Both the position numbers and the translations under genes were made by a program. The notes beneath the pieces were generated by a model. It saw only the letters and a program-made list of their open reading frames with translations. It was not told the DNA's origin and did no database searches. Shown one piece after another: positions 33,880-42,737 of a DNA stretch of 64,000 bases (positions are counted from its first letter, which is position 1; each line of letters opens with the position of its first letter). This stretch comes from Natrinema gelatinilyticum (GTDB taxonomy: Archaea > Halobacteriota > Halobacteria > Halobacteriales > Natrialbaceae): positions 496,001 to 560,000 of the forward strand of contig NZ_CP100756.1 in assembly GCF_024266705.1 (NCBI RefSeq). Direction: 5' to 3'.

Positions 33880-34713
33880 ATGCGTGAGGAGGCGACGGCG
33901 TTCGTACCTGGCCACATCACCGGCTTTTTTAGCGCCCACCCGGACGAGGATCCGACCAGAGCCGGTTCCCGAGGTGCGGGACTGACGTTGACGGATGGTG
34001 TCGAATTGACGGTCGAACCAGCGACAGGAGACGAATCGACCGTCGTGCTCGACGGAACGGAAATCGACGTCGATCCGGTAACGACCGTTCTCGAGACGCT
34101 CGACGCGACCGCACACGTCGAGGCTGAATCCGAGTTACCGCTGGGGGCCGGATTCGGCGTCTCGGGTGCGTTGGCGCTCGGGACGGCGCTCGCGGCGAAC
34201 CGGGTGTTCGAGCGCACGCTCGCGATGAACGAACTCGTAACGATCGCCCACGGTGCCGAGGTACGGGCGGGAACGGGACTCGGCGACGTGGTCGCGCAGG
34301 CACACGGCGGCATCCCGGTCCGCCTCGAGCCCGGCGGTCCACAGAACAACTACCTGGACGCGATTCCGGAGCGGACGCGCGTGGAATACGTTTCGTTCGG
34401 TGGATTATCGACGGCTGACGTCCTCTCTGACGACACAGACCAGCTGACGACGGCCGGAAAGGAGGCCCTCGCCAGGGTCGTCGAGGAGCCGACCCTCCTT
34501 TCGTTTATGTACGCCTCACGGCTGTTCGCACGCGATGCGGACCTGCTTACCGAGCGCGTCACGGAGACGATCGCCGACGTGTCGGCCGTCGACGGCCAGG
34601 CCTCGATGGCCATGCTTGGAGAGACCGTGTTCGCGCTCGGGACGGGACTATCCGACGCCGGCTATGACCCGTCCGTCTGTACGACTCATCCGGCCGGTGC
34701 CATGCTGCGATAG
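33880..34713 (+). CDS. Pantoate kinase (archaeal CoA biosynthesis)
   Basis: This is a 277-residue GHMP-family kinase. It starts MREEATAFVPGHITGFF. The nucleotide loop ESELPLGAGFGVSGALALGT is the GHMP motif 2, with its PxGxG-like stretch. It continues with EVRAGTGLGDVVAQAHGGIP and ends near TTHPAGAMLR. It phosphorylates pantoate, the first archaea-specific step toward CoA. The partner enzyme phosphopantothenate synthetase is at 35971, strongly supporting the role. ATG at 33880 is chosen over the much longer upstream open frame, which overlaps aspS. Confidence 0.9.
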   Translation: MREEATAFVPGHITGFFSAHPDEDPTRAGSRGAGLTLTDGVELTVEPATGDESTVVLDGTEIDVDPVTTVLETLDATAHVEAESELPLGAGFGVSGALALGTALAANRVFERTLAMNELVTIAHGAEVRAGTGLGDVVAQAHGGIPVRLEPGGPQNNYLDAIPERTRVEYVSFGGLSTADVLSDDTDQLTTAGKEALARVVEEPTLLSFMYASRLFARDADLLTERVTETIADVSAVDGQASMAMLGETVFALGTGLSDAGYDPSVCTTHPAGAMLR

Positions 34714-35106
34714 GGACGGTCCTCCGTCGTATATCAGTTAGTGTATGAGTGTCGCAGTCGAACCACCGGACAGCAACGTATTTTCGGCTCGTTCGACATA
34801 CTGTTCGTGGGACGACTTCTGATGGGGGCGCCTCACTCCACAAACTCTATCACGGGTACGACACGTTCGCTCGTTAGAAAGCCAATCTCGGAGGGTCGAG
34901 CCCGTTGCCGGCTGAAACCGTCTTCTGCAGTCGCTGAAGATCCGAACACCCACCCGACGCAAGACGCTGCTCGCGAGGCGATGAACGACGTGACGGCACA
35001 GGCCCCCGAGGGCTGGATCACGTTCACGGAATGCGGAACTCGTCCGTCGCGTCGAAGCGAACGCGGTCGAACGAGTACTCGAGGCTGGGCCGAAGAACGG
35101 TTCCGA
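34714..35106. other. Intergenic stretch between pantoate kinase and the methyltransferase
   Basis: No gene or clear remnant can be supported. Open frames here lack acidic composition and familiar motifs. A short frame near 34940-35030 (EDPNTHPTQDAAREAMNDV) has near-normal codon use, but it has no start or recognisable family. Confidence 0.45.
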
Positions 35107-35805
35107 TCAGTCTGCGTCTCGTTTCGTACAGATTGCCGCGTATGCGGTGCCAGCGAAGGCGGTGTCGACAATCTCGAAGTCGTCGAAAACGGCCGCGATC
35201 GATTCCGTGACGTCGCCGTCGGGGTTCGAGTTCGCGTACCAGCGAAAGAACCGCCATACGAGCGGATTCAGAACTCGAGCGGGGCCGCTCGGAACCGGCC
35301 GGACGTCGACGACTGCGACCCGTGCGCCAGGGACGAGCGACCGGTGGACGGTCTCCGTGGCACGGCGGATGTCGGGCATGACGGACAGCGAAAGCATCGC
35401 GAGTGCCGCATCGAACGGCTCGTCGAACGTGACCGTCGTCGCGTCGGCCCGACGCACCCGAACGTTCTCCCAGCCGTGAGCCTCGAAGCGTTCACGTGCG
35501 TTTGCGATCATCCCTGGACTGTAATCGACGGCGACGAGTTCGCCGTCCGCGCCGATTTCGCCGCGCACTCGCTCGAAGTTGACGCCCGGACCGCAGCCAA
35601 TCTCGAGCACGCGGTCTCCCGGTTCGAGGGCCAGTCGATCGATAGCCCGCTCTCGAATCGGTTCAAAGTCTTTTTCGCTCAGCCCGTAGTGGTCGCTCCA
35701 GCGATCCCACACCGTCTGACTGCGCTTGAGATGTTCCTCGCGCTGGCTGTTTTCCGTCGGCGAATCATCCTTTGTCGGGTCTCGGCCCCCGCGTTCCGTG
35801 TCCAA
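35107..35805 (-). CDS. Class I SAM-dependent methyltransferase
   Basis: This is a 232-residue methyltransferase with motif I VLEIGCGPGVNFERV, motif II/III residues in LVAVDYSPGMIANARERF, then VRVRRADATTVTFDEPFDAA and the post-III VPGARVAVVDVRPVPSGPA. The fold is UbiE/MenG-like. The substrate is unknown; small molecules such as quinones or lipids are possible. The N terminus is rich in charged residues (MDTERGGRDPTKDDSPTE). It lies between the two CoA-biosynthesis genes on the opposite strand, with no obvious link. Confidence 0.85.
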   Translation of the reverse strand: MDTERGGRDPTKDDSPTENSQREEHLKRSQTVWDRWSDHYGLSEKDFEPIRERAIDRLALEPGDRVLEIGCGPGVNFERVRGEIGADGELVAVDYSPGMIANARERFEAHGWENVRVRRADATTVTFDEPFDAALAMLSLSVMPDIRRATETVHRSLVPGARVAVVDVRPVPSGPARVLNPLVWRFFRWYANSNPDGDVTESIAAVFDDFEIVDTAFAGTAYAAICTKRDAD

Positions 35806-35970
35806 AGTGGTCTGTTACCAGACACGATCAAATAGGTATACGCGAACGGTCTCGGGGAATCATATAGCGCCATCGAGTTCGTCCGGACGCGGGGGCCGAT
35901 CCGTCGGACCGGTAGACCCGCTCGGCGACCGATCGGGCCGTTTTTTATCGACCGAATCCAGTGACCGATC

Positions 35971-36750
<780 letters not shown>

Positions 36751-36978
36751 ACGCCCGTCGCCCTGTCTCGAGCCGTCGTCCGTCGTCGGACCGGAATCAC
36801 GCGTGTGGTATCGTTCGATATCGGTGACTCCATCGCGGCGGTGACCTCGAATGCGTCGGATTCGCCGCCACCTCGACGTCGGTCCGACTGGTCACGAGTG
36901 TCATCGTCCCAACCGGGCTGTTCCTCCGTGAGAATTCCCCGATCGTTTTATCCGATACGAAGTGGATAGCATCGGCAG

Positions 36979-38025
36979 ATGCCACCGTTCGGCAGAACCC
37001 TGAGAAACGCATATCGGGAACTTCGATCGAACTACGACGACCCGAGGTGGCGCCGTGGGCGGATTCGCGACCGGATCATCACCCCCGTCCACGAGCACAT
37101 CTATCCCACCTACGACGGTGCGATCGACGTGATGGCCGAAGACTGGGATACGCTGATCGTGCTCGACGCGTGTCGAGCGGATCTGTTCGAAGCGTATGCC
37201 GACGTCTCGACGTTCGATTCGTACCGTCGGGTGACGAGTAACGCCAGTGCCACGATGGAGTGGGCCGAACGGACCTTTTCGACGGGGCGATTCGGGGATA
37301 CCGTCTGTGTAACCGCAAATCCGTTCATCTCGAAACGAGCCGGCGACTCATTTCACGACCTCATCGAGGTCTGGCGGGATTCGTTCGACGAGGATGAACG
37401 AACCGTCTTGCCGGGTGATGTCGCAGTGGCCGCAGAGCGAGCCCATCGCGAGTATCCGCACAAGCGGATCGTCGTCCACTTCATGCAACCGCATTACCCC
37501 TTTATCGGGTCAGACCTCAGGTTCGAGGGGTGGGATCCAGATGGATTCGCGGACGGCTCGGGTCGGAAAACGATTCACACCCCGTGGGACGCGCTCCAAC
37601 ACGGTCTCGTCGATCTGGACTCGGTGTGGACGGCGTACGGGGAAAATCTAGCGCACGCACTGCCGGCCGTGACTGATCTCGTTGCGACCATCGAGGGCCG
37701 CTGCGTAATCACGTCGGATCATGGCAATGGTATCGGTGAGCGTGCGTGGCCGATACCAATCCGGGTCTATGGCCATCCAGAAGGAATTCGAACGCGGGGA
37801 CTCACGACGGTCCCGTGGGCCGTCGTCGAAAACAGCTCTCGGCGAGCGATTACGGACGGCCCCATCAACGCAGCCGGGTCAGTCAGCGAGCAAGCCGCCG
37901 AGCGACTGGCCGCTCTCGGATATGGAGAGTACATCGCCCGTTGTGCACCGACCCATATCGTGTCCGCGAGCGGTTTTTCGACGCGTCCAACTCGAGCCGG
38001 GACGAACGCCTTTCAGGAGGTATAA
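36979..38025 (+). CDS. Alkaline phosphatase/sulfatase-fold protein
   Basis: This 348-residue protein has the alkaline phosphatase superfamily layout. The metal and nucleophile region is WDTLIVLDACRADLFEAY. RIVVHFMQPHYPFIGSDL lies in the middle, and a metal-binding SDHGNGIGERAWP near the end. Haloarchaeal proteins of this type lie next to glycosylation or lipid genes and may act on sulfate, phosphate or phosphoglycerol groups. The nucleophile appears to be in the DACR segment, where the Cys could be the residue converted to formylglycine or Asp the ligand. I cannot decide which. It is unlinked to its neighbours. A TTTTAT patch lies about 30 bases upstream. Confidence 0.82.
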   Translation: MPPFGRTLRNAYRELRSNYDDPRWRRGRIRDRIITPVHEHIYPTYDGAIDVMAEDWDTLIVLDACRADLFEAYADVSTFDSYRRVTSNASATMEWAERTFSTGRFGDTVCVTANPFISKRAGDSFHDLIEVWRDSFDEDERTVLPGDVAVAAERAHREYPHKRIVVHFMQPHYPFIGSDLRFEGWDPDGFADGSGRKTIHTPWDALQHGLVDLDSVWTAYGENLAHALPAVTDLVATIEGRCVITSDHGNGIGERAWPIPIRVYGHPEGIRTRGLTTVPWAVVENSSRRAITDGPINAAGSVSEQAAERLAALGYGEYIARCAPTHIVSASGFSTRPTRAGTNAFQEV

Positions 38026-38051
38026 ATTCCTCCTCCGGTTTGAGTCCACAC

Positions 38052-39032
38052 ATGGACGCCTACGAGTTGATTATGCGAAACGCCGAGGAGGTCGTTACCG
38101 ACGAGGAGGTCCGTGACCTCGCGGCAGAGCCCGCGGGGAAACGGGTCTACGTCGGCTACGAGCCCTCCGGCGTACTCCATCTGGGCCATTTACTGACGGC
38201 GAACAAACTCATCGATCTCCAGGACGCTGGACTAGAGGTCGTGATTCTGCTGGCGGACGTCCACGCCTACCTCAACGGGAAGGGGACCTTCGAGGAGATT
38301 CGCGACACCGCAGAGCAAATGAAAGCCCAGTTCCTCGCGTACGGTCTCGAGGAAGCGACCACGGAGTTCGTCTACGGCTCCGAGTTCCAACTCGACGAGG
38401 ACTACGTACTCGACCTCCACACCCTCGAGGTCGAGACGACGATGAATCGTGCACAGCGCGCGATGGCGGAGATTCAGGGCGGCGAGACGGCCAAGGTGAG
38501 CCACCTTGTCTACCCGCTGATGCAGACGCTGGACATCGAGTATCTCGATCTCGATCTGGCCGTCGGTGGCTTAGACCAGCGCAAGGTTCACATGCTCGCC
38601 CGCGAAAAGCTCCCCGAACTCGGGTACGAGGTTCGGCCGGCCCTTCACACGCCCATCATCGCTGACCTCACCAGCGGCGACGGGAAGATGTCCTCGAGCG
38701 AGGGCGTCACCATCTCGATGGAGGACGCCACCGAGGACATCGAAGAGAAGGTCAACTCGGCGTTTTGCCCGCCGGCCCGCGATCCGGAGGGCGACCTCGA
38801 GAACCCCGTCCTCGAACTCTTCGAGTACCACGTCTTCCCGCGGTTCGACGAGGTCGTCGTCGAACGGCCCGAGAAGTACGGCGGCGACCTGACCTACCAC
38901 GCGTACGAGGAGCTGGCCGCGGACCTCGAGTCGGGCGAACTCCACCCCGCCGACGCGAAGGGGACGCTCGCGAGCACTCTCGACGAGCTGATTGCGCCGG
39001 GCCGCGAGAAGTTGCGCGAACTGCGAGATTGA
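38052..39032 (+). CDS. tyrS: Tyrosyl-tRNA synthetase (archaeal type)
   Basis: This is a 326-residue class I synthetase. The HIGH-like motif is in PSGVLHLGHLLTANKL, and the KMSKS-like motif is GDGKMSSSEG. The Rossmann core includes LLADVHAYLNGKGTFEEI and VGGLDQRKVHMLARE. The length and lack of an S4-like C-terminal domain match archaeal TyrRS. ATG at 38052 is chosen because a longer open frame upstream overlaps the preceding gene and lacks homology. It charges tRNA-Tyr and stands alone here. Confidence 0.94.
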   Translation: MDAYELIMRNAEEVVTDEEVRDLAAEPAGKRVYVGYEPSGVLHLGHLLTANKLIDLQDAGLEVVILLADVHAYLNGKGTFEEIRDTAEQMKAQFLAYGLEEATTEFVYGSEFQLDEDYVLDLHTLEVETTMNRAQRAMAEIQGGETAKVSHLVYPLMQTLDIEYLDLDLAVGGLDQRKVHMLAREKLPELGYEVRPALHTPIIADLTSGDGKMSSSEGVTISMEDATEDIEEKVNSAFCPPARDPEGDLENPVLELFEYHVFPRFDEVVVERPEKYGGDLTYHAYEELAADLESGELHPADAKGTLASTLDELIAPGREKLRELRD

Positions 39033-39249
39033 TGCCGGTCTTCGGTCGAATCGCCTCTCTCCCGCGTTTCGCCCCCCACGGTTTGACGGCCTCTACCGAG
39101 ACACTCGGATCACAAGGTCGACGACGGGACGTGCGAAATACGGACGAACATCATCGCTGATCACCGTCTCTAGTGTCGAGAGGGAGTACTCACATCGGTA
39201 GGCGATTGGACCATGTCGATTGAAGTACGAGCGCTCCCCTTTCGAGGCC

Positions 39250-40188
39250 ATGAACGAGACGCGACGGGCGATCCTCGAGGCGTTGGCAGACGGACCGGCG
39301 TCGGGCCCGGAGCTGGCCGCCACCCTCGATATCTCGCGGGCGGCCGTCTGGAAGCACATCGAGGCGCTGCGCGAGGCGGAGTTCGAGATCGAGAGCGGTC
39401 CAACCGGCTACGAACTCACCGACGTCACGGCGTACAACGCTCTGGCGGTCGAATTCGGACTCGAGGCGCCGTTTTCGATCGAGTATCACGACGTCGTCAA
39501 TAGCACAAATAATCGAGCGCGAGCGCTGGCGGCAGACGGTGCGGCGAACGTGGCCGTTATCGCGAACGAGCAGACCGGCGGGCGCGGCCGCCTCGAGCGC
39601 GAGTGGACCGCGCCGGTCGGCGGGGTCTGGGTGAGCATCCTCACTCGACCGACGATCACAGCCGCACAGGCGCCGCTGTACACGCTCGCAGCGGCGGTCG
39701 CGACGGCGACGGTCGCTCGAGAGGCCGGCGTCGACGCCCGGATCAAGTGGCCGAACGACGTGGTCGTCCCGGTCGGGGACGACGGTGACTACCGGAAACT
39801 CGCGGGAATCCTCACGGAGATGGAAGGACAGCCGGATCGAGTCGATTGGGTCGTTCCTGGTATCGGCGTCAACGCCAACATAGACGCCGCAGACCTCCCG
39901 GAGGGGGCGACCAGTATCCGCGAGGAGGCAGGCGACGTCGATCGGCGACGCTTCGTCCAGCGGCTCCTCGAGGAATTCGAGCGCTATCGGACCGACCTTG
40001 AGGCCGTGGTCCCCGCCTGGCGCGACCTGGCGCTGACGCTTGGCCAGCGCGTCAGGGTCGATCGCCCGGCTGGCGAAATTGTCGGGGAGGCGGTCGACAT
40101 CACTGAGTCAGGCGCGCTCGAGGTCGAGACAGACGACGGGCGGGTGACGGTTTCTGCGGGCGACTGTGAACACTTGCGGCCGGTCTGA
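39250..40188 (+). CDS. birA: Biotin--[acetyl-CoA-carboxylase] ligase / biotin repressor
   Basis: This 312-residue bifunctional protein has an N-terminal winged helix (RRAILEALADGPASGPELAA then TLDISRAAVWKHIEALRE) that in bacteria binds the bio operator. The catalytic domain shows NEQTGGRGRLEREW (biotin/AMP loop GRGR), IKWPNDVVVPVG, KLAGILTEMEG and WVVPGIGVNAN. It activates biotin and attaches it to carboxyl carrier proteins. Because the HTH is complete, it may repress the bioYMN transporter at 53340-55361. A candidate operator lies there at 53300-53323. ATG at 39250 is preferred over an upstream TTG at 39220. Confidence 0.93.
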   Translation: MNETRRAILEALADGPASGPELAATLDISRAAVWKHIEALREAEFEIESGPTGYELTDVTAYNALAVEFGLEAPFSIEYHDVVNSTNNRARALAADGAANVAVIANEQTGGRGRLEREWTAPVGGVWVSILTRPTITAAQAPLYTLAAAVATATVAREAGVDARIKWPNDVVVPVGDDGDYRKLAGILTEMEGQPDRVDWVVPGIGVNANIDAADLPEGATSIREEAGDVDRRRFVQRLLEEFERYRTDLEAVVPAWRDLALTLGQRVRVDRPAGEIVGEAVDITESGALEVETDDGRVTVSAGDCEHLRPV

Positions 40189-40304
40189 GCGGTACGACAC
40201 CTGATGGTTCGGGGATGAGTGCGGAACTCGCGACCGATTCGCGAGTTCGATCGCTACCCGAAGAGAGGAATTCGGTGGAGAATTTCGGTTGCGGTGGTCG
40301 GGTT

Positions 40305-40389
40305 TCATACGGACTACTGTACGTCATTGCCGGTACAACCGCGACCGTTCTGCGGTTGCACCGGTAAAACGTTACAGCAGACCGTATCA
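40305..40389 (+). repeat. 85-bp palindromic element, copy B
   Basis: It begins TCATACGGACTACTGTA and ends TACAGCAGACCGTATCA, with an internal CCGGTACAACCGC/GCGGTTGCACCGG stem. It is the inverted counterpart of the element at 22537-22621. Its right end (TCA, 40387-40389) is the stop codon of the minus-strand membrane protein gene. Confidence 0.85.
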
Positions 40390-40767
40390 GACGCCGAGCG
40401 CAATCGAACTGGCGGTCGCGGCGACGACCCAGCCCGCGCCCGTCCACGATAGCACGAAAAACGCCTCGCGAGCCCCGGCCTCCGTCCAGCCGGAACTCAC
40501 GTCGAGGTGATCCCGCATCCCTTCGATGGTTCGTCCGAGGCCGACCGCCGCCGACCACGCGGTGACGCCGAACCCGAGGACGAGCGCGCCGAGCGCAAAC
40601 GCCATGTCAGTCGCAGCCCGTGGCGTCCAGACCAGCAGTAGCCCCAGCGAGACGGCCACTCCGAGCGCGGCTCCGACGGCCGCCCAGCGGGCGGCAGCGA
40701 TTGCGAGTCGACGGATGTGCCCGAGGGCGGTCCTCGGGACGCGGTCATCGGAATCAGTCGACGGCAT
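40387..40767 (-). CDS. Small membrane protein at the end of the peptide ABC operon
   Basis: This is a 126-residue protein with about three membrane helices (AAVGAALGVAVSLGLLLVW, MAFALGALVLGFGVTAWS and VLSWTGAGWVVAATASSIAL). It starts at ATG 40767, overlapping the end of the dppC-type gene by 14 bases, so it is translated from the same message. Its stop codon is supplied by the edge of palindromic element B, so its C terminus may have been altered by the insertion. The function is unknown. Confidence 0.7.
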   Translation of the reverse strand: MPSTDSDDRVPRTALGHIRRLAIAAARWAAVGAALGVAVSLGLLLVWTPRAATDMAFALGALVLGFGVTAWSAAVGLGRTIEGMRDHLDVSSGWTEAGAREAFFVLSWTGAGWVVAATASSIALGV

Positions 40768-41677
40768 CTCGCATACGGGGATCGAGGGCATCCCGCATCC
40801 CGTCGCCGAGAAGGTTGAAGCCGAGCACCGTGAGAGCGAGGAAGAGGCCGGGGAAGAACGACCACCACCACGCGCCCGAGAACAGGCCACGCTCGACGCC
40901 CTCGGAGAGCATCATCCCCCACGACGGATCGCCGGGGCTCGCGCCGAACCCGAGGAACGACAGCGCCGCGATGTCGATGATGGCCAGGCCGTAGTTCAGC
41001 GTCGACTGAACGGTGATCGGCGCTAGGCAGTTCGGCAGGACGTGGCGAACCAGCAGTCGCAGGTCGTTCGCACCGAGCGCACGCGTCGCCTCGATGTACT
41101 CGTCCTCGAGGACTTTCAGCGCGGCGCCGCGGACGACACGAGCAAACCGCGGCGTGTATACGAGCGTGAGGGCGGCGACCGCGCTCCACAGCCCCAGCGA
41201 CTGGGGGAAGATGGTGACGAGCGCGAGCGCGAGCAGCAGCGACGGGAACGACAGGAGTACGTCCATCGTCCGCATGACGACGTTGTCCGTGAGGTCGCCG
41301 TAGTACGCGGCGACGATGCCGGCGGTGATGCCGAGTACCGTGGACGCGAGGACGGTCACGGTTCCGAACTTCAGCGCGTACCACGCGCCGTACAGTACGC
41401 GCGGGAAGATATCGCGAGCCTGCCCGTCGGTACCGAACCAGAACTGGCTGCTCGGCGGCGCTAGCGTTGGGTTCGACCCGAAGCTGGTGCTGACGATGGC
41501 GCCGAGGTCGTACGCGAGTCGGGCGTAGACGGCGATGGCGACCATTCCGAGGATGATGCCGAGGCCGACGACGGCGATGCGGTTCGACAGCAGTTCCGTG
41601 AGGAACGGGTTCGCGCGGATGCGCTCGACGGTGCTTCGCTCGATGTCTGACGATTGGGTTTGTGTTTCCGTGCTCAT
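40754..41677 (-). CDS. dppC: Dipeptide/oligopeptide ABC transporter permease (DppC type)
   Basis: This is a 307-residue inner-membrane permease. After an N-terminal cytoplasmic segment (RSTVERIRANPFLTELLSNR) and a first helix come the classic DppC parts: FWFGTDGQARDIFPRVLYGA, the EAA-loop EYIEATRALGANDLRLLVRH then VLPNCLAPITV, and ALSFLGFGASPGDPSWGMML. It contacts one ATPase domain. The start overlaps the DppB stop by four bases (41674-41677). Confidence 0.92.
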   Translation of the reverse strand: MSTETQTQSSDIERSTVERIRANPFLTELLSNRIAVVGLGIILGMVAIAVYARLAYDLGAIVSTSFGSNPTLAPPSSQFWFGTDGQARDIFPRVLYGAWYALKFGTVTVLASTVLGITAGIVAAYYGDLTDNVVMRTMDVLLSFPSLLLALALVTIFPQSLGLWSAVAALTLVYTPRFARVVRGAALKVLEDEYIEATRALGANDLRLLVRHVLPNCLAPITVQSTLNYGLAIIDIAALSFLGFGASPGDPSWGMMLSEGVERGLFSGAWWWSFFPGLFLALTVLGFNLLGDGMRDALDPRMRDAVD

Positions 41678-42687
41678 TGGTCGATCCGTGGGTCGAGAAT
41701 CGAGTAGGTGATGTCGACGAGGAGATTGACGACCGTGTACATGAACGCGAACACGAGGACGGTCGCCTGCACCACCGGATAGTCGCTCTTGTTGATGGCT
41801 TCGACGAGCAACGTTCCGATACCGTTGATCTGGAAGACGGTCTCGGTCAACACGGAACCGCCGAGCATCGATCCAAACTGGATTCCGATGATGGTGATGA
41901 CGGGGATGAACGCGTTCCTGAGCCCGTGTTTCATGATCGTCGTCTTCGCGCCCTGTCCCTTCGCGCGCGCCGTTCGCATGTAGTCCTGTCGAACGACCTC
42001 GAGCATCGACGACCGCATCATCCGAGAGATAAAGGCCATCGAGTAGATGCCGAGGACGGCGATGGGCATGGCCAGGTGACTGACGGCGGACTGAAACGCC
42101 GCCATATCGCCGGCCAGCAGTGTGTCGACGAGGATGAACCCGGTTTTCGAGTCGATGAAGTGCGTTGACCCGATGCGACCGCTCGTCGGAAAAATCCCCA
42201 GGATCTGTGCGAACAACAGTATGAGGAGTGGGCCGCTCCAGTAGATCGGGATGCTGATACCCGCGAGTGCGCCAACCCGGGAGAGGTGATCGGTCAGGGT
42301 GTCCTGCTTCACAGCGCTGATGATTCCGAGCGGCAACCCAAACAGCAGCCCCGCGATCGCGCCGAGAATCGCGAGTTCGATGGTGATGGGGAGCCGGTTG
42401 GCGAGTATCGCACTGACGTCGGCGCCGCGCCGGATCTGGTAGGACTCTCCGAACTCGAGCGTCGCGGTGTCAGCGAGGAATCGGAGGTACTGCTGCCAGA
42501 GAGGGTCGTTGAGTCCGAGATCGGTTCGGATCTGTTCGACGAATTCCTGACTCGCGCGCTGACCCGCGATGGCGACTGCAGGGTCCCCTGGCGAGAGGTG
42601 GAGGATAGCGAAGACTACCGTCGCCACTCCGAACAGCACCGGACCGAGCAACAGCAGTCGTTTGACGACGAACCGCTTTGATATCAT
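41674..42687 (-). CDS. dppB: Dipeptide/oligopeptide ABC transporter permease (DppB type)
   Basis: This is a 337-residue permease. The first helix (LLLLGPVLFGVATVVFAIL), HLSPGDPAVAIAGQRAS and the EAA motif VVRQDYMRTARAKGQGAKTT then IMKHGLRNAFIPVI are all typical of DppB/OppB. It ends with VVNLLVDITYSILDPR. It forms the membrane pore with DppC. It lies 50 bases behind the substrate-binding protein gene and overlaps dppC. An internal stretch (LGIFPTSGRIGSTHFIDSKT) is a periplasm-facing loop. Confidence 0.92.
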   Translation of the reverse strand: MISKRFVVKRLLLLGPVLFGVATVVFAILHLSPGDPAVAIAGQRASQEFVEQIRTDLGLNDPLWQQYLRFLADTATLEFGESYQIRRGADVSAILANRLPITIELAILGAIAGLLFGLPLGIISAVKQDTLTDHLSRVGALAGISIPIYWSGPLLILLFAQILGIFPTSGRIGSTHFIDSKTGFILVDTLLAGDMAAFQSAVSHLAMPIAVLGIYSMAFISRMMRSSMLEVVRQDYMRTARAKGQGAKTTIMKHGLRNAFIPVITIIGIQFGSMLGGSVLTETVFQINGIGTLLVEAINKSDYPVVQATVLVFAFMYTVVNLLVDITYSILDPRIDQ

Positions 42688-42737
42688 CGTTCGGATGTGT
42701 GCGTAGATTCTTAAAAATCTCTCGTCACGGAGGTGCT

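Noticed and set aside
34714..35106. Possible remnant gene between pantoate kinase and the methyltransferase
   Set aside because: A short acidic stretch exists but there is no start, no family and no continuous frame that can be supported.
37746..38051. N-terminal extension of the tyrosyl-tRNA synthetase frame
   Set aside because: It overlaps the preceding phosphatase-like gene in another frame and has no homology-like sequence. ATG at 38052 is the natural start.
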